This document shows positions 1-6,638 of a stretch of DNA of 14,838 nucleotides, in pieces. The notes beneath the pieces are model-generated. The model was not told where the DNA came from. It ran no database searches and worked only from the letters and a program-made list of their open reading frames with translations. Both the position numbers and the translations under genes were made by a program. The stretch covers positions 1 to 14,838 of the forward strand of contig JAQGJF010000696.1 of NCBI GenBank assembly GCA_028290765.1, read 5' to 3'. This DNA comes from Tardiphaga sp. GTDB taxonomy: Bacteria > Pseudomonadota > Alphaproteobacteria > Rhizobiales > Xanthobacteraceae. How positions within the stretch are numbered: the first letter of the stretch is position 1; every line of letters starts with the position of its first letter.

Positions 1-415
<415 letters not shown>

Positions 416-506
416 TTAACTCCTGATTGGTCGATACGGTCGATGCAACTCGTGTCGCCGGCGCCGGATTGCCCCGGCGCGACGTTGGAAAGCGAGCGGC
501 TCTGGA

Positions 507-803
507 TTAGTTCAGTACGCCCATGATGTCGGATTCCTTCATGATCAGGAGTTCCTCGCCATCGAGCTTGATCTCGGTGCCCGACCATTTGCCGAACAGC
601 ACCCGGTCGCCGGTCTTGATGTCGATCGGGATCAGCTTGCCGGCTTCGTCCCGGCCGCCGGGACCGACCGCGACCACCTGGCCCTCCTGGGGCTTTTCCT
701 TGGCGCTGTCCGGAATGATGATGCCGCCCTTGGTCTTCTCTTCGGCATCGAGGCGCTTGACCACGACGCGGTCATGCAGCGGGCGAAATTTGGTCTTGGA
801 CAT
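507..803 (-). CDS. groES: Co-chaperonin GroES, 10 kDa subunit
   Basis: Heptameric lid of the GroEL folding chamber. The 98-residue product has the normal family length. It begins [18 protein letters not shown], has the mobile loop with the GroEL-contacting [13 protein letters not shown] segment around residues 25-37, and ends [10 protein letters not shown], all typical. The start at 801-803 was chosen over an in-frame extension to 908 because it matches the conserved N-terminus and has a GAGGAA Shine-Dalgarno at the right distance. The extension would also run through the CIRCE operator. It is the first gene of the groES-groEL operon, with about 125 nt of predicted 5' leader. Confidence 0.98.
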   Translation of the reverse strand: MSKTKFRPLHDRVVVKRLDAEEKTKGGIIIPDSAKEKPQEGQVVAVGPGGRDEAGKLIPIDIKTGDRVLFGKWSGTEIKLDGEELLIMKESDIMGVLN

Positions 804-897
804 GGAAGTTCCTCGTGGTTCGTCTGGAAGCTTGAATTTGCGGTCGATGGCCGAATGGATGTGGGATGGATGTCGGGACCGCCTGGATGGGCTACCC

Positions 898-924
898 TTA
901 GCAATCATGCTCAGGGAGTGCTAA
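898..924 (-). promoter_or_regulatory. CIRCE operator (HrcA binding site) of groESL
   Basis: On the plus strand the halves read TTAGCAATC and GAGTGCTAA, separated by 9 nt. The CIRCE consensus is TTAGCACTC-N9-GAGTGCTAA, so 17 of 18 arm positions match. The one mismatch (A for C) is in the arm nearer groES. It lies just downstream of the predicted transcription start, the usual place for HrcA to block groESL transcription at normal temperature. Confidence 0.95.
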
Positions 925-934
925 ACGCGCGCCC

Positions 935-963
935 GGAATATGGCCAGACGCGGTTCCTGTCAA
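935..963 (-). promoter_or_regulatory. Sigma70-type promoter of groESL
   Basis: Reading the minus strand, TTGACA (958-963) is a perfect -35 box. It is followed after exactly 17 nt by TATTCC (935-940) as -10. The predicted start near 928 places the CIRCE operator at the very 5' end of the transcript. No sigma32-type boxes were seen. The rest of the 317-nt gap to the divergent lipoprotein gene (964-1120) holds no gene, and I found no convincing promoter for that gene. Confidence 0.8.
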
Positions 964-1120
964 GCAAGAGGGTTAAGGCCTTGGTGAGGCCAATATAGGA
1001 TGATCTGGAAACCATATCCGGGGTCCTGGCGTAGTTAGCGAGACGTTATTGCTCCGACAGGAGTTTTACGCTTGGCTGCGAAACGGGCGCAGTCGAAGAA
1101 ATGTTGGTTCGGGGGACGCT

Positions 1121-1642
1121 ATGAGCATGTCACGCAGCGCGCGCACGGTCGCCAATCTGGGGTTTGTATCGGCCATGGCGATCTCGCTGGGTGCGTGCGG
1201 CTCATTCAGCGGGTTTAGCGGCTTCGGTGGGTCTTCCCAGCCGGCCGTGCAGGACGCGCCGATCGAGCGGGAAATGCCGGCCTCGATCCGGGCCGACGAA
1301 ATCGTCGGGCGCTGGGGCCTCGCCTCCTACCAGAATCCCAATGATCGCGCCCGCACCGAGGCCGCCGCCCGGGGCCAGTGCAAGCAGCCTTATGTGATCG
1401 GCGCCGGCGCGTCGGGCGGGGTCATGATGCATCTGGCCGACGAGGCGACACCCCAGGAGCTGCGGCTCAAGGGCAGCTCGAGCGGCAAGAATTTTATCGG
1501 TCCGCCGGGCCCCTCGGGCGGCGAAAAGGACCGCGAGATCGTGTCGTTCGACGGGCGCGTGCTGGTCACGCGTTTCCTCGACAAGGATGCCGCGACCCGC
1601 TACGGCAACATGGTCTATGTCCGCTGCGCGCCTCGCGCCTGA
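1121..1642 (+). CDS. Small lipoprotein of unknown function
   Basis: A predicted envelope lipoprotein of 173 residues. The N-terminus has basic residues, a hydrophobic stretch (NLGFVSAMAISLGAC) and a lipobox-like LGAC, so signal peptidase II would cleave before Cys and the protein would be lipid-anchored. A Gly/Ser/Phe-rich linker follows (GSFSGFSGFGGSS), then a folded region of about 120 residues starting near VGRWGLASYQNPNDRAR, with two further cysteines (GQCKQPYV and YVRCAPRA) that could form a disulfide. ATG 1121 was chosen because it gives a proper signal peptide and has GGGGGA 4 nt upstream; the frame is open from a TTG at 1049 but that N-terminus makes no sense. The VGRWGLA opening is vaguely like small protease-inhibitor/Omp19-type lipoproteins, too weak to name. 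It diverges from groESL, with a reading frame shared by the next gene. Confidence 0.85.
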   Translation: MSMSRSARTVANLGFVSAMAISLGACGSFSGFSGFGGSSQPAVQDAPIEREMPASIRADEIVGRWGLASYQNPNDRARTEAAARGQCKQPYVIGAGASGGVMMHLADEATPQELRLKGSSSGKNFIGPPGPSGGEKDREIVSFDGRVLVTRFLDKDAATRYGNMVYVRCAPRA

Positions 1643-1774
1643 TCGGGGAATTCTCCAACGTTACGCTTCAAACGGCTTGATAGGCTGCGCGATATTGCCC
1701 GCGGACCCGGTCGCGGCGTCGCGGTTCTGGCACTGACGGAAATCCTCTCCTGGGGCATTCTGATCTATCCGCCG

Positions 1775-2878
1775 GTGCTGACCATGCCGCATGTCGCGGC
1801 CGCGCACGGCTGGTCGCTGGCATTTTGCATGGCGGGATTTTCGCTCGGGCTCGTTGTCTCCGGAATCCTGTCACCCACCGTTTGCGGCTGGATCGATCGC
1901 TACGGCGGCAATATCGTGATGTCGGCCGGGGCGCTAGCCGGCGCACTCGGCCTCGCGCTGCTCCCGGTGGCGGACCAGCCTTGGTTTTACTTTGCCTGCT
2001 GGCTGCTGCTCGGCGCCGCGATGTCGTCGACCCTGTACGACCCGGCCTTCGCGACGCTGGCGCGGATTTTCGGATCGTCGGCGCGCCGGCAAATCACCTT
2101 CGTCACCTTTGCCGGAGGTTTCGCCTCCACCGTCGGCTGGCCGGCGACGCATTTTCTGCTGGAGCATCTCGGCTGGCGGGGCACCTATCTGGCTTTTGCC
2201 GCGGTATTTGCCCTGGTGATTGCCCCGCTGCATGCCTTCGCGCTGCCGCGCTCCGTGGCGGTGGTGCCGCCGCCCGCGGTGGCGGGCCCGACCGTCATGG
2301 CGGCGCCATTGCTGCGGCCGGAGGGATGGCCGTTCATCCTGCTGGCCGCGGCGTTTTCGCTGCATGCCTTCCTGCTTTCGGGGGTCACCTCGAATTGGCT
2401 GGCGATGCTGGAGCGCGGCGGATTGAGCGCCGCCACGGTGGTGACGATCGGGGCGATGTTCGGCCCGGCACAGGTGGCGTCGCGGCTGACCGATTTCTGG
2501 CTGGCCGGCCACACCCATCCGCTCTGGATCGCCCGCGGCGCAGTGGCGCTGATGGCCTTTGCCTTCGCGATGCTGGCGTTGACCGGCATTTCATTTCCGG
2601 TGGCGGCGCTGTTCGCCATCGCCTTCGGCGCGGCCAACGGCGTCATGACGATCGCGCGCGGGGCGCTGCCGCTGATGATGTTCGGTGCGATCGGCTATGG
2701 CCGGGTGATCGGCCGGATCGCGCGGCCGGCGCTATTCGTGCAGGCGCTGGCGCCATTCGTGGTGGCGTCGGCGGTCGAACGGTTCTCGGACCGGGCCGTG
2801 CTCGAAGCGGGGGTTATCGGCGCGCTGGTGGCGCTCGGATGCTTCCTGGCGATCAGGCCAGGCGCCGCCCGCCATTAA
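1775..2878 (+). CDS. MFS transporter (first conventional start is GTG; true N-terminus probably upstream)
   Basis: Inner-membrane major facilitator superfamily permease; substrate unknown. From the GTG at 1775 there are 367 residues and about 11 hydrophobic helices, including GFSLGLVVSGIL, FVTFAGGFASTVGWP and a motif-A-like loop VCGWIDRYGG after helix 2. MFS proteins normally have 12. The missing first helix is encoded directly upstream in the same frame: 1721-1774 reads AVLALTEILSWGILIYPP, running straight into the annotated start, with high third-position GC. The frame is open back to the lipoprotein stop at 1640-1642 but contains no ATG, GTG or TTG before 1775. Candidate unusual starts are ATT 1694, CTG 1685 or ACG 1658. 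The start given is therefore the first standard codon, not a firm call. It follows the lipoprotein by 132 nt or less and converges on cheZ. Confidence 0.85.
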   Translation: MLTMPHVAAAHGWSLAFCMAGFSLGLVVSGILSPTVCGWIDRYGGNIVMSAGALAGALGLALLPVADQPWFYFACWLLLGAAMSSTLYDPAFATLARIFGSSARRQITFVTFAGGFASTVGWPATHFLLEHLGWRGTYLAFAAVFALVIAPLHAFALPRSVAVVPPPAVAGPTVMAAPLLRPEGWPFILLAAAFSLHAFLLSGVTSNWLAMLERGGLSAATVVTIGAMFGPAQVASRLTDFWLAGHTHPLWIARGAVALMAFAFAMLALTGISFPVAALFAIAFGAANGVMTIARGALPLMMFGAIGYGRVIGRIARPALFVQALAPFVVASAVERFSDRAVLEAGVIGALVALGCFLAIRPGAARH

Positions 2879-2897
2879 CGCGGTTTCAACCGTGATC

Positions 2898-2931
2898 AAA
2901 AAAATGCCCCCGGACCGGATCCGAGGGCATT
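2898..2931 (-). terminator. Intrinsic terminator of cheZ
   Basis: On the minus strand a stem with AATGCCC/GGGCATT arms, one mismatch, and a further CGGA/TCCG pairing closed by a 5-nt loop is followed by a run of seven T (2898-2904 as A on the plus strand). It begins about 20 nt past the cheZ stop codon. On the plus strand the A run precedes the hairpin, so it should act mainly on cheZ transcripts. Confidence 0.85.
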
Positions 2932-2952
2932 CCGCTTGTCTCGCTGCGCCGA

Positions 2953-3729
2953 TCAGTCGAACAGCGCGTCGATATCGTTCTGCGAGGCGTGGCCGACGTC
3001 ACCGTCCAGCTTCGGGCCGTTCAAGAGCTTGGCGTCACCTTCGCGATCGTCGATGATCGGGGGCGCGTGCGCCCGGATGGCGTCGACGCCGCCCCAGATT
3101 TCCATCATGACGTTGATGTGATTTTCGATGAATTTCATCGTGGTCATCACCTTGCCGATGCGCTGGCCGGTGAGATCCTGGAAATTGCAGGCTTCGAAGA
3201 TCGAAATCACGCGTTCCTGGATTTCCTCGCTGAGCAGCTTTTGCTGGTCCGGCGAGTTGACCTTGGTCATCGCGGACGAGGCCTGATCGATCGCTTCGGC
3301 GGCTTCCAGAATCTGCTGCGTCGCCTCTTCGGTGCCGCCGACCACGGCGCCGAGTTCGCCGGTCACCTTGGACATTTCGTCGCCGTCGAAGCTCTTGCCG
3401 TGCAGCACCGCGATTTCGCGCTTGGTGCGATTGATGGCGTCGTGAATGAGGTCGAGCTCGACCTTGAGTTTCTCGCACTGCTCGATTTGCGCGCGATAGG
3501 TTTCAAGCAATGCCTTGGCGTCGGCAACTTCTCTCGTTACCGCGTCACTGACGCTCTCCCCCGCGACGCTGCTGCGATACGGACCTGCCATCTGGTCGCG
3601 GATGGCGCGCAGTTCGGACATGATTTCGCGATGCATCGGAATGCCGTCGCCGTCTTCGACTTCGGCGGGCATCGGCGTGCTGCCGAAATTGATTTCTTCA
3701 ATACGAAAGCGCTTGCGACGAACAGACAT
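2953..3729 (-). CDS. cheZ: Chemotaxis protein phosphatase CheZ
   Basis: Dephosphorylates CheY-P to end the chemotaxis signal at the flagellar motor; cytosolic. The 258-residue product has a long helical, coiled-coil-like middle (about 60-160) and the CheZ active-site segment FQDLTGQRIGKV. There Asp185 and Gln189 correspond to the catalytic D-x-x-x-Q pair of enteric CheZ. The last residues, SQNDIDALFD, form a short acidic amphipathic peptide separated by a flexible linker, as expected for the CheY-binding tail. ATG 3729 was preferred to a TTG at 3750 because a GGGGGA Shine-Dalgarno lies 7-8 nt before it. No other chemotaxis gene is in the window, so this is an orphan copy with its own terminator. 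Annotation by active-site motif and tail is solid; overall identity to enteric CheZ is low. Confidence 0.92.
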   Translation of the reverse strand: MSVRRKRFRIEEINFGSTPMPAEVEDGDGIPMHREIMSELRAIRDQMAGPYRSSVAGESVSDAVTREVADAKALLETYRAQIEQCEKLKVELDLIHDAINRTKREIAVLHGKSFDGDEMSKVTGELGAVVGGTEEATQQILEAAEAIDQASSAMTKVNSPDQQKLLSEEIQERVISIFEACNFQDLTGQRIGKVMTTMKFIENHINVMMEIWGGVDAIRAHAPPIIDDREGDAKLLNGPKLDGDVGHASQNDIDALFD

Positions 3730-4037
3730 CAGGATTCCCCCAGCTCTCAACCTGACCGTTTGTGTAAGCCGATCAGTTTAATTTCGGGTTCACGCACAGG
3801 CGTCGCGCAAAGTCCGCGGGCGGCAGGGCACTACCAACGATTAACCATGTGCGCCGCGCGTTCATCGAAAATAAACGCTACCGGAAAGAACAGCGCCGGT
3901 TTGACGACGTGGTGAATCGAAACGCCGGTTTTGTTTACCAAACCGACGCGGTTTTGAACTTAATTCGTCGGGTGCAAAGCGCGCTGGCACGTCCATGCTC
4001 ACGGCGCGTCCACGACGAAACAGTGCAGAGTACGTCG
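3730..4037. other. 308-nt intergenic region between divergent cheZ and L,D-transpeptidase genes
   Basis: No gene seen. It must hold both promoters, but I found no clear -35/-10 pair for either. Visible elements: TTAACCAT at 3841-3848, which matches a CtrA-type half-site, and an inverted repeat CCGACG (3943-3948) / CGTCGG (3966-3971) with 17-nt spacing in an AT-richer stretch upstream of the transpeptidase. A reading frame is open from 3849 into the transpeptidase, but its product lacks a signal peptide at the front and is not credible. Confidence 0.5.
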
Positions 4038-4859
4038 ATGTTCAAGAAAACCTCCCTCGCATTCCTCGCCAGCGCCTCATGCCTCGGCGCCGGACTTCAT
4101 CAGGCCCGGGCGATCGAGGCCGCGGCGCCATTCGCCGAGCCCACCGTGATCTACGCCGATCCGCCGGTGCGGCGCCCCGAACCGATGCGCACGGCCTATG
4201 CCGAGCGTTCCAGCATGGGTGGCGGTTTCATCGAGTTTCTGTTCAGCGACGGCCAGTCGCAAGGTTCGCCGCGTTATCAGCAGCAGCCGTCCTATCAACA
4301 GCAGCAGCAACCTTATTATCAGCAGGAGCCCGGCTATGATCCGCGGCGTCCGATGGAGCCGCAGCGCGCCATGCGCCAGCCAGAGGAATCCATCGAACCC
4401 GCGCGTCCTTCAATGGATCCGAAGTTCGAAAAGCAGCTCGTCGACTATCACGGCAAGGAAGGCGCCGGGACGATCGTCGTCGATACGCCCAACAAGTTCC
4501 TGTTCCTGGTGCAGGGCGACGGCAAGGCGCTGCGTTACGGCATCGGCGTTGGCCGCCCCGGCTTCACCTGGTCCGGCGTCAAGCAGATCTCCGCCAAGAA
4601 GGAATGGCCGGCCTGGACGCCGCCGCCGGAAATGCTGGTGCGCCGTCCCGATCTGCCGCGGCACATGGAAGGCGGCCCGCAAAATCCGCTTGGCGCCCGC
4701 GCAATGTATCTCGGCTCGACGCTCTATCGCATCCACGGCTCCAACGAACCGTGGACCATCGGGACCAACGTGTCGTCCGGCTGCATCCGGATGCGCAATG
4801 AAGACGTGATCGACCTCTATGGCCGCGTCAATGTCGGCGCCCGGGTGATCGTGATCTGA
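4038..4859 (+). CDS. Exported L,D-transpeptidase (YkuD domain)
   Basis: Periplasmic enzyme that makes 3-3 peptidoglycan cross-links or attaches proteins to peptidoglycan through an acyl-Cys intermediate. The 273-residue product starts with a Sec signal peptide (MFKKTSLAFLASASCLGAGL, likely cleaved after ARA near residue 29). A disordered linker follows (about 75-130) rich in Gln, Tyr and Pro, with runs such as YQQQQQPYYQQ. The C-terminal YkuD domain (about 145-273) begins GTIVVDTPNKFLFLVQGDGK and has His233 in IHGSNEPW and catalytic Cys249 in SSGCIRMRNEDV, the family signature. ATG 4038 was chosen for the signal peptide; its Shine-Dalgarno is weak. The gene is monocistronic, with a terminator 35 nt after the stop. 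Whether it cross-links stem peptides or tethers an outer-membrane protein cannot be told from sequence. Confidence 0.93.
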   Translation: MFKKTSLAFLASASCLGAGLHQARAIEAAAPFAEPTVIYADPPVRRPEPMRTAYAERSSMGGGFIEFLFSDGQSQGSPRYQQQPSYQQQQQPYYQQEPGYDPRRPMEPQRAMRQPEESIEPARPSMDPKFEKQLVDYHGKEGAGTIVVDTPNKFLFLVQGDGKALRYGIGVGRPGFTWSGVKQISAKKEWPAWTPPPEMLVRRPDLPRHMEGGPQNPLGARAMYLGSTLYRIHGSNEPWTIGTNVSSGCIRMRNEDVIDLYGRVNVGARVIVI

Positions 4860-4893
4860 GATTTTGCGTATGAGAATATAACGGCCGCGGGAG

Positions 4894-4930
4894 GCGTGCT
4901 ACAACTCAGTTGAAGCACGCTTTCGATTTT
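4894..4930 (+). terminator. Intrinsic terminator of the L,D-transpeptidase gene
   Basis: GCGTGCT (4894-4900) pairs with AGCACGC (4914-4920). Inside this stem, after an A/A mismatch, CAACT and AGTTG can pair further. A T-rich tail TTTCGATTTT follows (4921-4930). There is no matching U-tract on the other strand, so it should stop plus-strand transcripts before they run antisense into the convergent LysR gene. Confidence 0.8.
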
Positions 4931-4970
4931 GCCGGTCGGAATTCCCGGCGGTGTGCGCCGCGTCGGCGCT

Positions 4971-5864
4971 TCACGCGCTGGGGGGATGGCTTCCCAGGAA
5001 ATCCACCAGCGCGCGCACCGCGGGCAGCATGCCTTGCCGCGTCGGGAATGCGGCCTGAATCTCGCTGAGGGCGCAGGTCCATTCCGGCAAGACGACTTTC
5101 AGCAGTCCGTTCTGCAGTTCATCCTGGCAAATGATCTCCGGAAGCAGGGTCACGCCGACACCATCCAGCGCGGCGCGTTTGAGCGCGAACATGTCGGCCG
5201 TGGCCAGCCGCGGCTCGTGCGCGATTTCCGCGGTGGCTAGTCCGTTTTTCAGTGTCCAGACGTGGCGTTCACCGTCGCTGGGGACCGAAAGCGTCGGCCA
5301 GCCCGCGAGATCTCCGGGGCCGGCCGGATCGATGCTGTCGGCCAGCAAAGCGGGGCTGGCGACAAGCACATCCTTGGTATGGCCCAGGCGCCTCACGACC
5401 AGGCTGGAATCGTCAAAAGGCGGTCTGCGGACGCGCAACGCGATGTCCACTTGTTCTTCCACCGGGTCGACGCGGCGGTTGGTCACCATCAGCCGCAGCC
5501 GCACCTTCGGAAATGCCTTCATGAACTCCGGCAACAGGGGTGTGAGCCAGAATTGCGCGAGCGTGATCGGGCAACTGACGCGCAAAGAACCTTGCGGTTG
5601 TGCCACGGCCTGCTGGATCAGATCGCGCGCCGATTCTCCCGCGGCGACCACCACCTGACAGCGCTCGTAAAACGACTGTCCAACCGACGTCATCGCCAGC
5701 CGCCGCGAGGTGCGCTGCAAGAGCCTCACGCCCAAGCGCTGTTCCAACTGCGCAATGCGCCGGCTCAGGCGTGACTTGGGGATGCCCAGTTGCTGGCCGG
5801 CGGCGCTGAAGCCTTTGCATTCAACGACTTTCGCGAAGAACGCCAAATCATTGAGGTCTTCCAT
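4971..5864 (-). CDS. LysR-family transcriptional regulator
   Basis: DNA-binding regulator that probably controls the divergent azoreductase operon in response to an aromatic or quinone-like ligand. The 297-residue product has the usual LTTR length. The N-terminal winged helix-turn-helix spans about 3-62 (FSAAGQQLGIPKSRLSRRIA, then LEQRLGVRLLQRTSRRL). A substrate-binding domain follows from about 90 (GSLRVSCPITLAQFWLTPLL). The sequence looks like the large CrgA/DmlR-type branch, whose ligands are very diverse, so the effector is not predictable. ATG 5864 has GGAG about 9 nt upstream. The 22-nt operator palindrome ends 33 nt before the start codon and contains a TATAAA on the minus strand that could be its own -10, which suggests negative autoregulation. 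Confidence 0.95.
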   Translation of the reverse strand: MEDLNDLAFFAKVVECKGFSAAGQQLGIPKSRLSRRIAQLEQRLGVRLLQRTSRRLAMTSVGQSFYERCQVVVAAGESARDLIQQAVAQPQGSLRVSCPITLAQFWLTPLLPEFMKAFPKVRLRLMVTNRRVDPVEEQVDIALRVRRPPFDDSSLVVRRLGHTKDVLVASPALLADSIDPAGPGDLAGWPTLSVPSDGERHVWTLKNGLATAEIAHEPRLATADMFALKRAALDGVGVTLLPEIICQDELQNGLLKVVLPEWTCALSEIQAAFPTRQGMLPAVRALVDFLGSHPPSA

Positions 5865-5896
5865 TGCACAGGCTCCGTGGCGTTCCCCGAGCCGAG

Positions 5897-5918
5897 ATCG
5901 TTCTATTTATAGAACGAT
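5897..5918. promoter_or_regulatory. Palindromic operator, probable LysR recognition site
   Basis: A perfect inverted repeat, ATCGTTCTAT and ATAGAACGAT, with a 2-nt centre (TT). It contains the T-N11-A type core typical of LTTR sites and lies in the divergent LysR/azoreductase intergenic region. A second half-site, ATCGTTC, recurs at 5947-5953, inside the predicted promoter. The centre is about 65 nt upstream of the predicted azoreductase transcription start, the classical LTTR recognition-site position. Confidence 0.75.
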
Positions 5919-5936
5919 GTGTCTCAAGAGGCCGGA

Positions 5937-5965
5937 TTGTTCAATCATCGTTCCATTAGCATTAT
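5937..5965 (+). promoter_or_regulatory. Predicted promoter of the azoreductase-FAH-VOC operon
   Basis: TTGTTC (5937-5942) and CATTAT (5960-5965) are separated by exactly 17 nt, matching sigma70 boxes at 3/6 and 4/6. Such a weak promoter would need activation, which fits the LysR operator upstream and the operator half-site ATCGTTC lying between the boxes. The call is by pattern only. Confidence 0.5.
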
Positions 5966-6002
5966 TCAAAGCAGCAACCGGGTCAAGATGAGGCAACAAA
6001 TC

Positions 6003-6638
6003 ATGAGGCTATTGCATGTCGACGCGAGCGTGCTCGGGGCACGCTCCGTATCGCGCGAATTGTCGGCTGCGGTGGTCCAGACCTGGCGTGGCGCAACTCC
6101 GTCGCTGGAGGTGGTTTACCGCGATCTGGCGCGTACCGTGCCGCCGCAGCTTACCGAAGAGAGCGTAGCCGCCATCAAGTTCGGGGCCGTGCCGTCGACC
6201 GATGCGGCCGCCGATCTGGCCGTCATGGAGGAACTGCTGGTCGAGTTCCTGGCAGCCGACGCGATCGTGATTGGTGCGCCGATGTACAATTTCTCGGTGC
6301 CGACCCAGCTCAAGGCCTGGATCGATGCTTTGGCGCAGCCCGGGCGCACCTTTGCGTACACGCCCCAAGGTCCACGCGGGCTGGCAGGCGGCAAGCGCGT
6401 GATCATCGTCTCGGCGCGCGGCAACAATTACAGCCAGCCTCCGATGAGCAGCAAGGATTTCCAGGAGCCCTATCTGGTGACTGTGCTCAACTTCATGGGC
6501 ATCAGCCAGATCGATATCGTGCGCGCCGAAGGCGTGAATCTGAGTCCTGCCCACCGCGACAACGCCATACAGCAGGCGCGCCGCGACATCGCGGCGCTGT
6601 TCACCTCCGCTTCGATCGCGGAGGCATCGCCGGCATGA
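6003..6638 (+). CDS. azoR: FMN-dependent NADH:quinone oxidoreductase / azoreductase (AzoR/AcpD family)
   Basis: Cytosolic flavoenzyme that reduces quinones to hydroquinones, and azo dyes, by two-electron transfer from NAD(P)H. The 211-residue product is close to the roughly 200-residue AzoR of E. coli. It starts MRLLHVDASVLGARSVSREL (flavodoxin-like first strand and phosphate loop) and contains APMYNFSVPTQLKAWIDALA near 92-111, the hallmark FMN and dimer-interface motif. VSARGNNYS and FMGISQIDIVRAEGV follow at expected places. Start 6003 has GAGG about 9 nt upstream; other in-frame ATGs at 5919 and 5988 would add unconserved residues, and 5919 is upstream of the predicted promoter. Its stop overlaps the next start (ATGA), indicating translational coupling. 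It is the first gene of the LysR-linked operon. True substrate is likely a quinone or aromatic electrophile rather than an azo dye. Confidence 0.93.
   Translation: MRLLHVDASVLGARSVSRELSAAVVQTWRGATPSLEVVYRDLARTVPPQLTEESVAAIKFGAVPSTDAAADLAVMEELLVEFLAADAIVIGAPMYNFSVPTQLKAWIDALAQPGRTFAYTPQGPRGLAGGKRVIIVSARGNNYSQPPMSSKDFQEPYLVTVLNFMGISQIDIVRAEGVNLSPAHRDNAIQQARRDIAALFTSASIAEASPA

Noticed and set aside
804..908. N-terminal extension of groES to 908
   Set aside because: It would translate the 5' leader and overlap the CIRCE operator; the conserved GroES start at 803 has a good Shine-Dalgarno.
1825..2895. 356-residue ORF in another frame of the MFS gene
   Set aside because: Arg/Ala/Gly-rich out-of-frame reading without membrane helices; the MFS frame is clearly the coding one.
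2989..3915. 308-residue plus-strand ORF opposite cheZ
   Set aside because: Antisense shadow of cheZ, whose active-site motif and terminator fix the true strand.
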